DNA from: Phalacrocorax aristotelis
Lineage: Eukaryota; Chordata; Aves; Suliformes; Phalacrocoracidae
Assembly: GCF_949628215.1 (NCBI RefSeq)
Contig: NC_134277.1
Span: 89,269,963 to 89,333,962 of the forward strand
Reading direction: 5' to 3'
DNA: 64,000 nucleotides
Shown here piece after piece: positions 46,331 to 58,795 of this stretch. The translations under genes and the position numbers were made by a program. The stretch's first letter is position 1, and each line of letters begins with the position of its first letter. Below the pieces are notes generated by a model. That model searched no databases. It worked only from the letters and a program-made list of their open reading frames with translations, and was not told the origin of the DNA.

Positions 46331-49300
46331 GCTGAGTACTTGAGGCAAACTCCTCGAAGACTTTGTGCTCCCCGAAGACAGGCAGGTATAGGTGGAGGAT
46401 GCTGTGCCAGCCAGAGACTATTGTAGTTTGTTGTCCTCCTTGGCAGTTCTGGGTCTTTATGTCAGACAGTTGTCTACTGGGTCCTTTTTGTTGTGCCAAT
46501 GAAACTCTTCATACGGATCCTTACTGTAAACAGTATTAGGGAACTGATGCTCTTAAAAAACACTTTTTGTCTTTAACGTACCCATGGCTGCTGATCCCAG
46601 TAAGGCCATATAGGCTCTGGTCTCAGTGTAACTCCGGGTGTGCAATGAGTGTCATCAGGTGAGGAAGGAGGGGAGAGGAGGATTGTGTGTACAGATAACA
46701 ATTCTGATTAGTCCGTCAAATAACAATGAAATTTAGGACTGACAGAAGAGCTCAGGTAGGTTTTGCCTCAGTGGTGTAAAGTGTGTTCACACAACTTTTG
46801 GTTATGTTAGTTTTATAAGAGCAACAGGCTCTGTTCTGGAGGTTGCAGATGGACTGGGGCGCAGAGGTATGCCTGTCTTCACCAGCAGTCTAAACTCATC
46901 TGAGGACTGAGGTACCTAGGAGGCAAGGCCTCACTGCATTGCCCTTGAGTGTGTCAGGAAGCAGGGAAATTCAGTGTAATAATCTGTTAAAAACTGGAGG
47001 TCAGTCTTCCAGAACTTGTCTGTCAGACCTTACTCTATTGAAAAATGATAATGGATTCTGCTACCTGCTGTTGGAATTGATAGTATGAAATGACATAAGT
47101 GTTCTACACTGATTTGCCAAAAGCATGAGTTCATGCGTACAAATCTAGAGACATGTGAGAGGTGAAGAAGTTGGTGTTTGTGGGGAGAAAAGATTCTGTT
47201 GATGAATGTGGGTGTGAGTCCTAAAATGCTGTTACCCTGGGCCCTGGACACTTATACAAGTGATGTAATTCTGTCATAAAGCTCGGTCAGAGTCTACAGG
47301 CTCACCTGAATGGTCCAAGAGAATTGCAGGATTTTCCAATTTATCCTCTGTTGCTTTCCTGAGTGCATAGTGTTAGACTCCTTACCTGAAGCATTAGCTG
47401 TCTTTAATATTGAAGACAAACAAGTGCAGCTTGGGCATCATCCTTTAACTGCTGGTAACAAAGAAACTGTAACTAGCAACAACAGCAAAAAGAAACATCT
47501 GGGCTCAAGATCTGAATCACTGTTCTTTTTGCCTTTGTCTGTCGTTTTAAATTAAATTAATGGTCTGGGTGGAGTGACTTGTTTTCTTCCTTCAGTATCC
47601 TTTCTATAAGTGAGTTTGCAACTAGCTTTTATTAGAAAATTTCGTTTTTGCTTGCTTATCTATAACTGGCAGGGAAAATTGTTTTGCAAATTCACTTAAT
47701 CTGAAGGACAATGAGACCAGTGTTTGGGTTTGAAGAAAAATAGTCTTGAACTAGAGATAAACACTTAATTCTGATATTTAACTTGAGTCTTTATATTTAT
47801 CTCTCAAACCCGTAATCATAAAGTGCTCTTAAATTAACTTGAGCAAATGTGTTATTTTCCTTTGAGTACCTACATTAGCGCATTGCCTGCAATAGGCTAT
47901 CTGCCTCTTGGGAAAACACACGTTAGTCTTTTTATGGGATGACTGTTGACAAAGCTTGTCCTTCAGCTTCAGTGGTAGAGATGCTGTGTTGTAATTTTTT
48001 TTTTCCAGAAGGTTAAAAAAACCTCCTAGTTTATTACAGAGGCATATCACTAGTATTTTTATAAGACAAACTATAAGAATTGCATAACTACATATATAGG
48101 GAGCTCTGTTTGCAAGGAGCAATTCATGTGCTTAACTTGCTTTTTTGATCTACTGTGAATTCTCTGCAGAAATCAGGCTCCATTTATAATTGCATGTATT
48201 TGTTAATTTTGTAGATTCAGCATTCCCCATTAAAAAGTCCTTTGAAAGAGAGGATTTTTTTTTCCTGCTACTCAACAACCTTGACATTTTTTTTATAAGC
48301 CCCAAATTGTTAACAATGCCAACACTGAAAACTCTGAAAATGGCATTTGAAATGAGCAGAGCAGTTGACACCATACTTATTCCCAGCTCTCTGCACATGC
48401 TGGCACCTTCAAAGATTTATCTGTAGCCATAGATCAGGTCTAGAGAACGCAGTTACAGATGGAACCTGAGGATCTAGTGATTTCTGTTTTTAACCAGCAG
48501 ATTGCTTCGCTTCTTGCCAAGCCAGGTGCTTGTCTCCTCTTGCCACTTTGTGCATTGTGGGAAGTGTTGCTTTATGGCATGTTTAAGTCCCTTGTTTCCT
48601 TGTTGCTTATTTGGCAACTAAAATTTTCTAAGCCTTATAAGAAATTATGCATAGGTGTTAATGTTCTTGCTTCCACCATAATTTATTTCCCACAAATCAA
48701 TCTTCATATGAAGAACAGTGTTTCTGTGTTTATATTAATTTCTGTAGATAGTTGATAACTGAGATGATCAGTGTTGGGAAAACTCCCTGGCTGTTCCTGA
48801 GTATCATTTGTTTTGTCTTTTAGGTACTTATAATGCCACCCTGTGTCCCAAAACATTAAGGGAAAAAAAACCCCCTTTGACTTCATGATAGTATCTGGGT
48901 TGACTTTCATCATTGTATAACTAATCCTACAAGGATTAGCCTTATGTGAAGTGAAGTGCTTATGGGAGCCTTACTTTTGTGACTGAGTCATAAGAATTTG
49001 GGTTAACAAGACTTAGTATTATATTGTTGAGGTTGACATGTCATACTGTGACTGAAAAGAGGTTGGAATGGCTCTTGTAGGCAGCTAACCAGGGAGAAAA
49101 CGATGAGCAGACCTAACTGATAATCTTCTCATCCTTAGCAGTGGCAACTTGTATATAAACTATTAGTATCTTCTGAAATGTTGTTTCATTTAGTTTCTTT
49201 TTGCAGCAGTAGTTCCCAAGATATTCTCACCATTTTAACAGCATTTAAGCTGACAACTGTATTCCTTATCCCTTGGTCCCTGGAGCTCATCACCAGAAAA

Positions 49301-49509
49301 GGCTGTTGCATCAGTTTTCCATTATCAGATTTTCTGGTGGTAGACCTGGCGATTCAAAAATGAATGGAAATATAGCATACTTCCCACAAGGCATCTACAA
49401 ATGGAATCTCTGTTCACACAGAGAAGTCCATACTTGTTTGGTATGGTCACTCCCAGTGCATTCCACTATAGCTCAGCATGTCATAGTTAATAGTCAGACC
49501 AGTTATCCC

Positions 49510-51096
49510 AGGGTATTCAGCCCCCTGAGCTGGAAGGCAGGGATGGATCACAGAATAAACACCCCATAATCCAGGAGGAGGCAGTTTATGACCTGTTGAG
49601 CTACCTGGACACTCACAAGTCTATGGGGCTGGATGGGATCCACCCGAGAGTACTGAAGGAGCTCGCCAAGTCACTCTCCATCACTTATCAGCAGTCCTGG
49701 TTAACAGAGGAGGTCCCAGGCAACTGGAGGCTTGCCAGAAGGAGGATCTGGGGAACTAAAGGCCTGTCAGCCTGACCTTGGTACCGGGGAAGATTATGGA
49801 GCGATACATCTTGAGTGAGCTCATTAGGCAAGTGGAGGAGAAGCAGGGGATCAGGCCTAGCCAGCATGGCTTCCTGAAAGACAAGTCCTGCCTGACCAAC
49901 CTGACCTCTTTGTATGACCAGGTGACCCGCATAGTGGATGAGGGAAAGGCTGTACATGTTGTCTACCTGGACTTTAGCAAAGCCTTTGACACTGTCTCCA
50001 TAGCATCCTCCTAGAGGAGCTGGTGGCTCAAGGCTTGGATGGGTGTTCTCTGCACTGGGTAAAAAACTGGCTGGATGGTCGAGCCCAGAGAGTTGTGGTG
50101 AATGGAGCTAAATCCAGTTGGCGGCCGGTCATGAGTGGTGTTCCCCAGGGCTCAGATTGTTTAATAACTTTATCAGTGATCTGGATGGGGGACTGAGTGC
50201 ACGCTCAGTAGGTTTGCAGATGACACCAAGCTAGATGGGAGTGTCAATCTGCTTGAGGGTAGGAAGGCTCTGCAGAGGGACCTGGACAGGCTGGATCGAT
50301 GGGCTGAGGCCAACTGTATGAGGTTTAACAAGGTCAAGTGCTGGGTCCTGCAGCTGGGTCACAACAACCCCATGCAATGATACAGGCTTGGGGAAGAGTG
50401 TCTGGAAAGCTGCCCTGCAGAGAAGGACCTGGGGGTGTTGGTTGACAGCCGGCTGAACGTGAGCCAGCAGTTTGCCGAGGTGGCCAAGAAGGCCAACAGC
50501 ATCCTGGCTTGTATCAGGAATAGTGTGGCCAGCAGGAGCAGGGAAGCGATCGTGCCCGTGTACTTGGCACTGGTGAGGCTGCACCTTGAATGCTGTGTTC
50601 AGTTTTGGGCCTCTCAATACAGAAAGGACATTGAGTTGCTGGAGTGTGTCCAGAGAAGGGCAACGAAGCTGGTGAAGGGTCTGGAGAGCAGGTCTTGTGA
50701 GAAGAGGTTGAGGGAATGGGGTTGTTTAGCCTGGAGAAGAGGAGGCTGAGGGACGACCTTATTGCTCTCTACAACTACCTGAAAGCAGGCTGTAGTGAGG
50801 TGGGGGTTGGTCTCTTCTCCCAAGTTACTGGCAATAGGACAAGAGGAATTGGCTTCAAGCTGCATGAGAGGAGGTTTAGATTGGGTATTAGGAAAAATGT
50901 CTTTACTGAAAGAGTGGTCAGGCATTGGAACAGGCTGCCCAGAGAGGTGGTGGAGTCACCATCCCAGGAGGTCTTCAAAAAGCTGTGTAGACGTGGCACT
51001 TCACGGCATGGTTTAGGAGGCATGGTGGTGTTGGGTTAATGGTTGGACTTGATGATCTTAGGGGTATTTTCCAGCCTTAATGACTCTGATTCTATG
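49510..51096 (+). mobile_element. CR1 LINE, 5'-truncated copy with degraded reverse transcriptase
   Basis: About 1.6 kb of an avian CR1, plus orientation, ending with the typical 3' block (ttggacttgatgatctta) and the terminal ATTCTATG at 51,089-51,096. The coding part retains reverse-transcriptase landmarks: the fingers/palm segment at 49,778-50,014 with the motif VYLDFSKAFDTV, then GVPQGS near 50,137-50,154, then FADDT near 50,214 in a different frame. The C-terminal part survives as two overlapping frames (50,435-50,749 and 50,716-51,039). It is dead: a stop follows the first motif, a short deletion removes sequence right after PQGS, and another small gap lies near 49,738. Everything upstream (endonuclease, ORF1) is missing, as is usual for CR1 insertions. 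The left edge is approximate. Confidence 0.95.
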
Positions 51097-53419
51097 TGAA
51101 GCAAAGGATGCAAGTCACTCTGTGCAGAACCATTGAAACTGTGAGATTTCAGGTGTCTCATTCAGTATGGCATGAAGCAAGATGGAGACACTAGCTAACT
51201 GCCTTCCTGTAGTGTTTCTGTTGACTAGAAGCTGCCCATACCCCACAGGTGACATGTTCGGTTTGCTCAAGGTTTTGGAATGTCAAAGAAATATCAAGTA
51301 TGACACATCCATATAGTAAAACTAGAGCATTGATACTTTGGTAATGTGTGACAAATGTATGAGAATTAAAAGTAGGCTCTGATAGGCAAAACTCATTTGA
51401 GCAATAACTTCTGTGTAGCAATTGGTGGGTGGGGCTCAGTGACCAAAATTACTCTAGTTAGATGACTGGATTATAGTAATGCTCCCTCCTGTTAGTAAAA
51501 CCTATGTATAATTTAAAAGCTTTATGTTATAAAATGTATCTGTGACACTTGTAATTTCTTAAGGAACTGTTTGCAAGCAGCGTTTATAAATGTTTCCTGG
51601 TTTACTGAATGCATGGTGATAATTGACTTTACCTTCTAGTTCCTGTTTATATATATAGGGGTGCATGGATGGGGGTGTGTACGCTCTTTTTCCTCTCTAT
51701 ACTTACACACACATGCATTCACACACCCATTTTTACAGACTATTCCAGTTTGTCAAACAGTGGTACTGGCTAGATCATGTGCTCCCTTTGTTCAGTGAAA
51801 AAGCTGCTGTAGCATCCCAGACAAGCCAATTAATAGTGGAAGGACAGAGAGGCCTTTCTGCTGGGAAGAACTTATCAGCTTCAGTCCAGTGGTTAGTGCA
51901 TGAGACCATGCCAAAGACAAAGTGAATTGAAATAGAGATCAGGACACTGTTCTGATATTCGATAGTTTTATTTTGAGCTCTGAAGAGCTCATCTCTTTGA
52001 AGAGCAAAGAAATGTTGGGATCAAATATTGATTATGTGTAATGTCTAAAATTCATAAACTTTTTAGCTTTATTCTGGCAAGCTGGACTTCAGGGAAGAAT
52101 GGAGCAACCTTTGCTTGAGAGTGGGGAAAAAAAAAGTGAATTAATCCTTCCTGATGGCTATAGTGGCATCTTTTACAGGCAGAGGTCATGATGAGATTTG
52201 ACTGGATTCAGAAGATACAATGGAATCAGTAGAATTTTGGTAAATTGGATGGACCAGAAACATGGACAAAGTCATTGGACTACAGTAATAAGAATGGGCA
52301 AGAAGTTTGAGGTTTTAATATACTTTTCTGAAAGCTGATGAACACTTTGTAAGTGCAAGTATTTCTCCATAGTTTGCCTCCGATTTAATGGAATATATTG
52401 CCATGCACTCTTGCTGCAGGCTGTGATTAAGTCCAGGCATTGTGTAAGATTTAAGTACAGTTATGTTTTAATTTCTAAATCCTTCAGGTATTTCCCCTTC
52501 TGTTCCCTCAAACTGCAGCTGTAGTTCCAAAAGTGGGATCAGTAGGTCCTACTATGCTATTTGAGATAATGTACAATAGTATGTTGATTTTGTAGGGTTC
52601 TCAATTAAAGGTTAAGTTGCTTAATGCTAATGAAGGGGGGTGGAATATTGAGGGTTGACATTAGCACTGCTTCACAGTCCACAGAAATTTGGAAATAAAT
52701 GTTCTACAGGGTTTGTTATCTACCTTTTGGTATAGCAACACCAGTAAAAGAAGGTCACATGCTCTCTTAAGTTCCTTTTTGCTCTGTGTGCATTTTAAGA
52801 AAAAAAAAATTTCAGAATATCCTGTGTTTTATTTTTTAGTAATTTGTCTTAATTCTGCTAGATCTGCCATATGCAGGACAATGCCTAAGGTATAAGGCAG
52901 GCCAGGGTACTCCTGTGTTCTGCCAATAGGTTTTATGAGGGTAAATGTATTAATGAACAAATGATTCTCTAGACACTGAAGTGACTCTTTTGTGCGTATA
53001 AATAAAAAGGCATGAATGGCAGTGCTAGTGTAGTTTGCTGATCCCTCTCTGACTAATCCATCAAAGATGAGAGCCTGCTGTGAATTTTGTATCTAGCTGG
53101 AATTACTCTTTTCTGCTTTCAGTTTCTAGTAAGTCAGCCAGGAGAGTGTCCCAGCAGGTAAAATTGCTTTTGTGAGCAAACCATGTGCAAACTTAGCCTT
53201 GAGGTAGCTATCGGAAGGCGTGCCGAGTGTTAGTTACCTCGGTCCCATCTAAGACATGCAGGTCACCTTTCCTGGATTCCCATAGCCCAGGCTGAGTGTG
53301 TTGCAGTTGCTGGACTCTGGGCAAGCAGGGCTGCTGGCACCCATGTGGCTGGCTGGTTTTTTTTCCTGCTGCTTTGTGTCCTGAAGCTCAGTAGAGAAGG
53401 GCAGCTGCTGTGCTGCTGT

Positions 53420-53472
53420 TGGGTGGGTGGGTTTGGTGTTGGGTGGTTTGGGGTTTTTTTTTTTTTTTTTTT
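53420..53472. repeat. G/T-rich tract ending in a 19-nt T run
   Basis: gggtgggtgggtttggtg and tgggtggtttgggg lead into T at 53,454-53,472. Several GGG runs make it a weak quadruplex candidate. Confidence 0.8.
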
Positions 53473-54424
53473 AATGTGTTGTTCAGTGAGTAAAGGTCAT
53501 GAGGTAGGTAGCAGACTAGAGGGGACACACAGCTGGCAGAGATAAGAGGTGGGAGAGGATGTTTTGGATGAGTGGGATTGGAAAGATTGAGAGGAAACGA
53601 GAGCCTGTTATGTCGTAGGAGAACAATGTGGTGGGAGCTAGCGCACTGCATGTGGCCAGTTGCAAAATTGTGAAAACCTTTCCTCCTTCTCTCTGCCACT
53701 ACACGACTGGCACCCCGCGCAGGCTCGCACAGTTGCCCTCTTCAGCTTGCCTGGGCTGTTCACAGGGTCTGACTCCTTTTGGACTAGATCAAGAAACAAG
53801 GTTCCAGCTGGTCATATCCTTTGCAGCTGTGCTGCTTTTTTAAGTACTTAGAGGTATACAATTAGCTAATGAAATGCTTAACATAGAGTTTCTCACAATT
53901 GCATGAAACTTGATGGCTGCGTTAATGTAAATAATTGGCAAGCAGAAGGAGTCGCTATATAATATGAATTACAGAAACTGAATCTCAAGTTGGAAAACTG
54001 GGTCAGGATAATTGGAGTAATGTCACCAGCTCTGAGGGTGGATGCTGTTTTCGTTTGCGTGTTGAAGGTCTGTGGATCTACAGCTGTTCTCCAGGTACGA
54101 ACTTTCCATGCAGCTTTTTCATTATTTGCTTTATGTTTCTTCTCTGAATTATGATGTACTTTGCAGCAGAACTCTACTATGGATGAGATGATACTATGGA
54201 AGTGTTATGGAGATAAATAAGTTAATTTTTCAAACTTTTAAACTGCACACTGAGTATGTGCTTTAATTTATGGGATGGCTTTGCTTGTCTCTTTTTGAGT
54301 TCCAGAGTAAGTGTGAAATGGCAACAACCTTCTTTTAACTCTTGGAAAGAGATTTTTGGTTCAGTGTGGTTCCTTCATAACCCAGAGCCAGACTCTTTGC
54401 TCTCTACCTTTTCTTCCTTTCATT

Positions 54425-54459
54425 TAAAAAAAAAGTAAAAAACAAACAAAAACACCCCC
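54425..54459. repeat. A-rich simple repeat
   Basis: A runs with caaac and caccccc interruptions. Confidence 0.7.
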
Positions 54460-55224
54460 AATGGTTTTTACTGAAGCAATCAAAAAGCCAATCGTCTCAG
54501 TTGTCTGAGAACTTATGGTTTATCATCATCATCAGACCTATGAAGCGTTACGCTTCAGTTTGGTGTGGGAGCACAGTTGAAATAGGTTGGAATAGCATGG
54601 TGACTTCTGCCTGAGTTCCATTAATTATGGCGAGTCTGGAACACAAAATGTTTGCTTAAATTGTTTGTAATACAAAGTGTATTTGGAGATAATAGTAAGA
54701 CTTTCAATATAGCTGCTTTATTCCACTGTCAGCACATCCAGACCTTTTTCCCCATGTGTCTTTAAATTCTTCCTGAATCTTTCAAAGGTAGTTTTATTAA
54801 CTTAACATAGTGCAGATGTTGCTAGCTGTGAGGAATAAGTCACAATGGCTTGTAGTGTTGTGTCAAAAATATCATTAAGAGGCTTAGAACAAAAGGAGCA
54901 ATTAATGAACAGTCTTCACTATGAACAAATGTCAGAGACTCCTCCAGGGCTAAGGTGCTTCTGTGCCATATTCATTAACTGCTCTTTTGAACAAAGTTGG
55001 TGTTGATGACTGGGTTTAATTAAGCATACCTGAGAAAATCCACAAAAACAGATCAGAAGTATTAGAATGAAAAATTTGCATTTAATTTAATCAATAAAGG
55101 TTTTTTTTCTTCTTGTGGGGGTTTATGCTTCATGTAACTGTGTGTGGCTGACATTTTCCCCTAACCATTGGGATTGTCTTCATTCAAGATTTTGGCAGAA
55201 GATAAATCTTATTGTTTGCTTCAG

Positions 55225-55342
55225 GATGTATGCCAAATGCCATGCTTGCATCTAAATCTCTATGAGTAAAAATGTATTAAAATCTGTCATGGTGGACAAC
55301 AGCTCTCGGAACGGTCTCAATCTACCTGTTGAAATGTGGCAG
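55225..55342 (+). CDS. Candidate first coding exon of the plus-strand gene, product unknown
   Basis: A 118-nt block is bounded by a good acceptor (cttattgtttgcttcag, ending 55,224) and a consensus donor (GTGGCAG|GTAAGG). From ATG at 55,262 the frame runs 27 codons to the donor in phase 0. It starts MSKNVLK, contains a second Met (MVDNSSRN) and ends LPVEMWQ. An in-frame TAA lies just upstream (55,253), so the exon looks like a first coding exon with a piece of 5' leader. That leader holds another short upstream ORF (MYAKCHACI, 55,226-55,255). Position and strand fit a gene started from the CpG island about 14 kb upstream. The peptide was not recognised, and no further coding exon that continues it was found before 64,000. 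A chance splice-like ORF remains possible. Confidence 0.42.
55226..55255 (+). CDS. Short upstream ORF in the candidate exon
   Basis: ATG TAT GCC ... TAA encodes nine residues (MYAKCHACI) in the same frame as, and ending just before, the ATG at 55,262. It is relevant only if the exon is real. Confidence 0.25.
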   Translation: MYAKCHACI

Positions 55343-58300
55343 GTAAGGAAAGAAGTGCATGTGAGTAGAAAGGTAGAAATCTGAAACCATGATTGTTAAA
55401 GCTCATTTCAAACTTGCTGACCCTGTAACTTGGCTAAAAATATCTCCTTGGGAAAACTAGACAGCCACTCTGTAGTATAAACTCTTATATAAAGCTGGAT
55501 TGTCCATGCTACTGAGTGACTTACAGGTCTAAACTGAAGCTTGATGAATGGTGTTCCCCAACATCCATGTTGTTACGTGGAATATAGTAATACGTTTATC
55601 ACCATGTTTGTTTGTTACATTTTTGGTTCTAATTTGCCACTCTGTAAGACAGAGGCAGGTGTGGTCAGTATAATATAGATGCCTGCAAGAGTCTGCCTGG
55701 AAGATGACGGCTATTTCTTTATGTTTTTTTCTGTGCATTGAGCTGAAAGCTGCAATAATATATGCAAAATACTGTTATTTTAGGTTTTGATGAGAAAGAC
55801 TGGGGGAGGAGGGAAGACTAATACACACCACAGCTGACTTCTAATTATACTGTTTCCAGGTATTTATTTTGGTTTTATTCATAAGTTCTATTGTGTAAAG
55901 TCAATCAGAAGATGAAGAAGAGGTTTTGTGAAAGAACTTTGGAGTAGTTTGCAGTTTTGAGCCAAGCGGTAACGGGAAGCTTTAACAGCCGAACAGTACC
56001 ACTTCAGAATTGGAGATGTGCCACTGGATGGACATGTCAGAACTTAGCAAAAATAGCATATCCTATAGTGGGCATTCATTTAGAAATCTAAAATTAGCAT
56101 TGTATCCTGGATATGATACTGCAGGTGGTCACAAGCACTAAATAGCATTCAGCACACTCTGTTATTCAAGTGGGTCTTAATATAATACTTTAAACATTTC
56201 ATGGTTTTATGCAAGGCTGACTTACTGTTATTACTGTTGTTCTTTATATGGCACCAAAATGTACAATGTGTTTCCTAGGTATTAAAACAAAGCCTTGGCC
56301 AGAGATGTTTAACATGGTCCTGGCGTGAATGGAAGTCGGTGGCACAATTCCAGCTGACTTCAGCTGGGAGTATATGTAGATCCTGTTTTATTTCTGATAA
56401 TATATATATCTAAACACACAGTCAGCTGGTGGGATTGAGAGTGATTTATTTTGCATTATACTATTTTGCTTGTAGCATTCCAATAGAGTTTGGCCAAATA
56501 AGCTTGAGGAAAAGTGCTGTCCCCTGTATTAAGGGAGTGTAAAGCTTGAGGAAAAACAGAACTTGGGTATTATGGTTTGATTAATTGCTTGAATATTTAT
56601 GCAAATTACAGTAGGTTCTGATGAATTGTATGGGGAAAGTCTGCGCTGACTTTTTTTTTCCATTATCCACTTCTACCCTTTCTGCAAAAGTAGAGGGACA
56701 TAGTCTTTTTAAGGACTATGGGCAGGAAGTTTCTTTAAAACCCATTGGAATGACCTGTGAAAATAAGATAGGATTTTCTTATAACTTATTTACTGAGTGT
56801 AGGTGTTAGTTCATGTGTTTGTTTTCAGAGAGTGGTAACAAAAGCATGTGTTTCCCTTTCTTGCTCTCCCTCAATATATAAATGTGTGTGTGTCGGGGGA
56901 TGTGAGAGAGACAACAAAACTGTGTATATGTAAATATTCTCTTAGAGGACAAACATCTAGGAAAAAATGATTGTTTCCTTTATTTATTACGTTTTAACTG
57001 TATGACCTTCATTTTTCGTTTATTCAAACTGAGTGTATTAAATTTTTTTTTTTTAGATTATCACTAAAAAGATTGGCTTCTGGCTTTTAAAAACATGATT
57101 TTTAAGTAAGGTGAGAGACCTGTTCCATGTTTTCAGATTTGTCTGGAGATTTTTATTGCTTTGTTCACACATTTTTTTTTTTAAAGCATAGATTCTTACA
57201 ATTCTTTGTCATATTGCATAGTTGTGAGCATTTTAACAGTTTCTTGTGGGATAAAAAGAATTTTTTCATCCTTAATTTCAGTGATGTCTAATATTTTCCT
57301 TTAGTATCTCTTCTAAGAATTTAGGTAATGCTGGGATGAAGAGGTTGAATTTTGAGATGTGACACTCACTGCTACAGTAAAGAGAAAGCTATTCACATGT
57401 ACAGAAGTGGTGATACAACAGGTACAGCGGGTAAGGCAGAAGTGTAATTTGTCCAAAGGTTCATGGCTTTTTCTGTTTATTTGCCATAGCAGGTTAGTGG
57501 CAGGCTTCAAAATAGTGATGGGATCTGAGCGGCACTTGTGCTTTGGAAGCTGAAGGGGGAAAAATCCACATATGAAATGTTTAATAAAGGTGTTCTTAAG
57601 TGATTGCATTTTTGCTCTCTCCTGGCATTATGAGACAGTTTTTCAAATGGTGGGTCTTCAGGACAGTGTTGTTCTTCTCCTTTTTCTGCCTTCACAAAGC
57701 AGCCCTTAGGGAGGGGGAAGGGATTTGGAAGTGGAATGCTGGCCAGCACCTCTACACCTTTCTACCACGTGCTAAAGGGATGAGTTAGCAAGAACAACTT
57801 CCCTGGTTCCTCTTCATCTATGAAATACTGTTTCAAATGCTTCATGTCTTTATGGAAATGGACGCACTATAGCTCAATAAACCTAAACCCAGTGGCCTAA
57901 GCAAATGTTGTTTTTTATTTTAGTCATAAGTCTTCGGATTGTGAGTACACTAAATAAGTGGTTTCAGGAAGAAAAGCAGGCTTTTGCCCACCCAAATAAA
58001 CCTGACCTTAACATGCCTGTAGTATGGTATGGTGCCACAAGGATCTTGGTTTCTTATTTGTAACTCGGAGGAGCAGACATTAGGACCGTACTGCCATGGA
58101 AGTGAGTGGCATTACAAGAGCATCAGCCACAACAAAACTTAGCGCATTAGCTTGAAGCAGAAATGAGCTCTGCAGATCTGGTTTGCTTCCCAAGTGAAAT
58201 TTGTGTGTGTGTGTCTCATTCTTCACCTGCAGGGAAGCAGTAAATGCAAGCACCAAAAAGAACCTTCTGAGAAAGTGTATAGTACAGGATGAATTTTGCA

Positions 58301-58441
58301 AAAGCTGAATACTGCGTCATGGGATCTAGTGAAGTTATAGTTATTATCTTAGCATGATACCTATAATAAAGATATATAAATAAAGAAATAACATATAGTA
58401 GATTAAAAAAATACAGGCCTATATGCCTTTCCCCTGTCTAG

Positions 58442-58520
58442 GGGGAGAAATTAATTTGTACATGCTGTTTGCAAAGCCTTTTGTAAAGTTCAGACTGCTT
58501 CAACGGAAGGTGCTATATAG
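58442..58520 (+). other. Splice-flanked segment, possible non-coding or alternative exon
   Basis: An excellent acceptor (gcctttcccctgtctag, ending 58,441) and an excellent donor (TATAG|GTAAGTAG) enclose 79 nt. If it followed the exon ending at 55,342 (phase 0) it would meet a TAA at its 15th codon, so it cannot simply continue that coding frame. One other frame is open throughout. It may be an alternative or non-coding exon, a poison exon, or a chance pair of sites. Confidence 0.2.
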
Positions 58521-58747
58521 GTAAGTAGGTCAATTATATCCAAGTCAAGTGAACTTTTTTTTTAAGTAAACACTTAGGAGCTACTAATATTCTGATAAAG
58601 AAAAAATCCTGATGGTGTTCTAGGGTTTATCTGGAGAGCAACATAAATAGTTGAAAACCACATTTAAAATAGGAAAATTCAGAATAGCTTTTGTTTCTCC
58701 AGTGTGTCTTTTTAAAAGAAGTTCTGTTTGTTTTCTAAGGCTTTTTT

Positions 58748-58795
58748 AAAAACAAAACAAAACAGATTACCAAAACCCTCAAAACAACAACTCCT
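58748..58795. repeat. A/C-rich simple repeat
   Basis: aaaaacaaaacaaaacag followed by accaaaaccctcaaaacaac. Confidence 0.7.

Larger units (their letters stand above)
41891..49509. other. Probable first intron of the plus-strand gene, left part
   Basis: AT-rich DNA without a supportable exon. It contains small tandem duplications (43,365-43,423; 43,683-43,741; 45,166-45,225; 46,255-46,330) and a T run (44,220-44,235). Open frames stay near or below 100 codons. Confidence 0.45.
51097..55224. other. Probable intron, plus-strand gene, right part
   Basis: AT-rich DNA with a GT/T-rich tract at 53,420-53,472 and a possible conserved block (54,880-55,100). No repeat body or coding exon can be supported. 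Confidence 0.4.

Noticed and set aside
53123-53157. 35-nt segment after a good acceptor (cttttctgctttcag) and before CAG|GTAAAA
   Set aside because: Very short; a competing GTAAGT donor lies six bases into the segment and no conservation evidence is available.
53420-53443. G-quadruplex candidate gggtgggtgggt...ggg
   Set aside because: The fourth G tract is reached only with a nine-base loop, longer than usual criteria; kept only as a G/T-rich tract.
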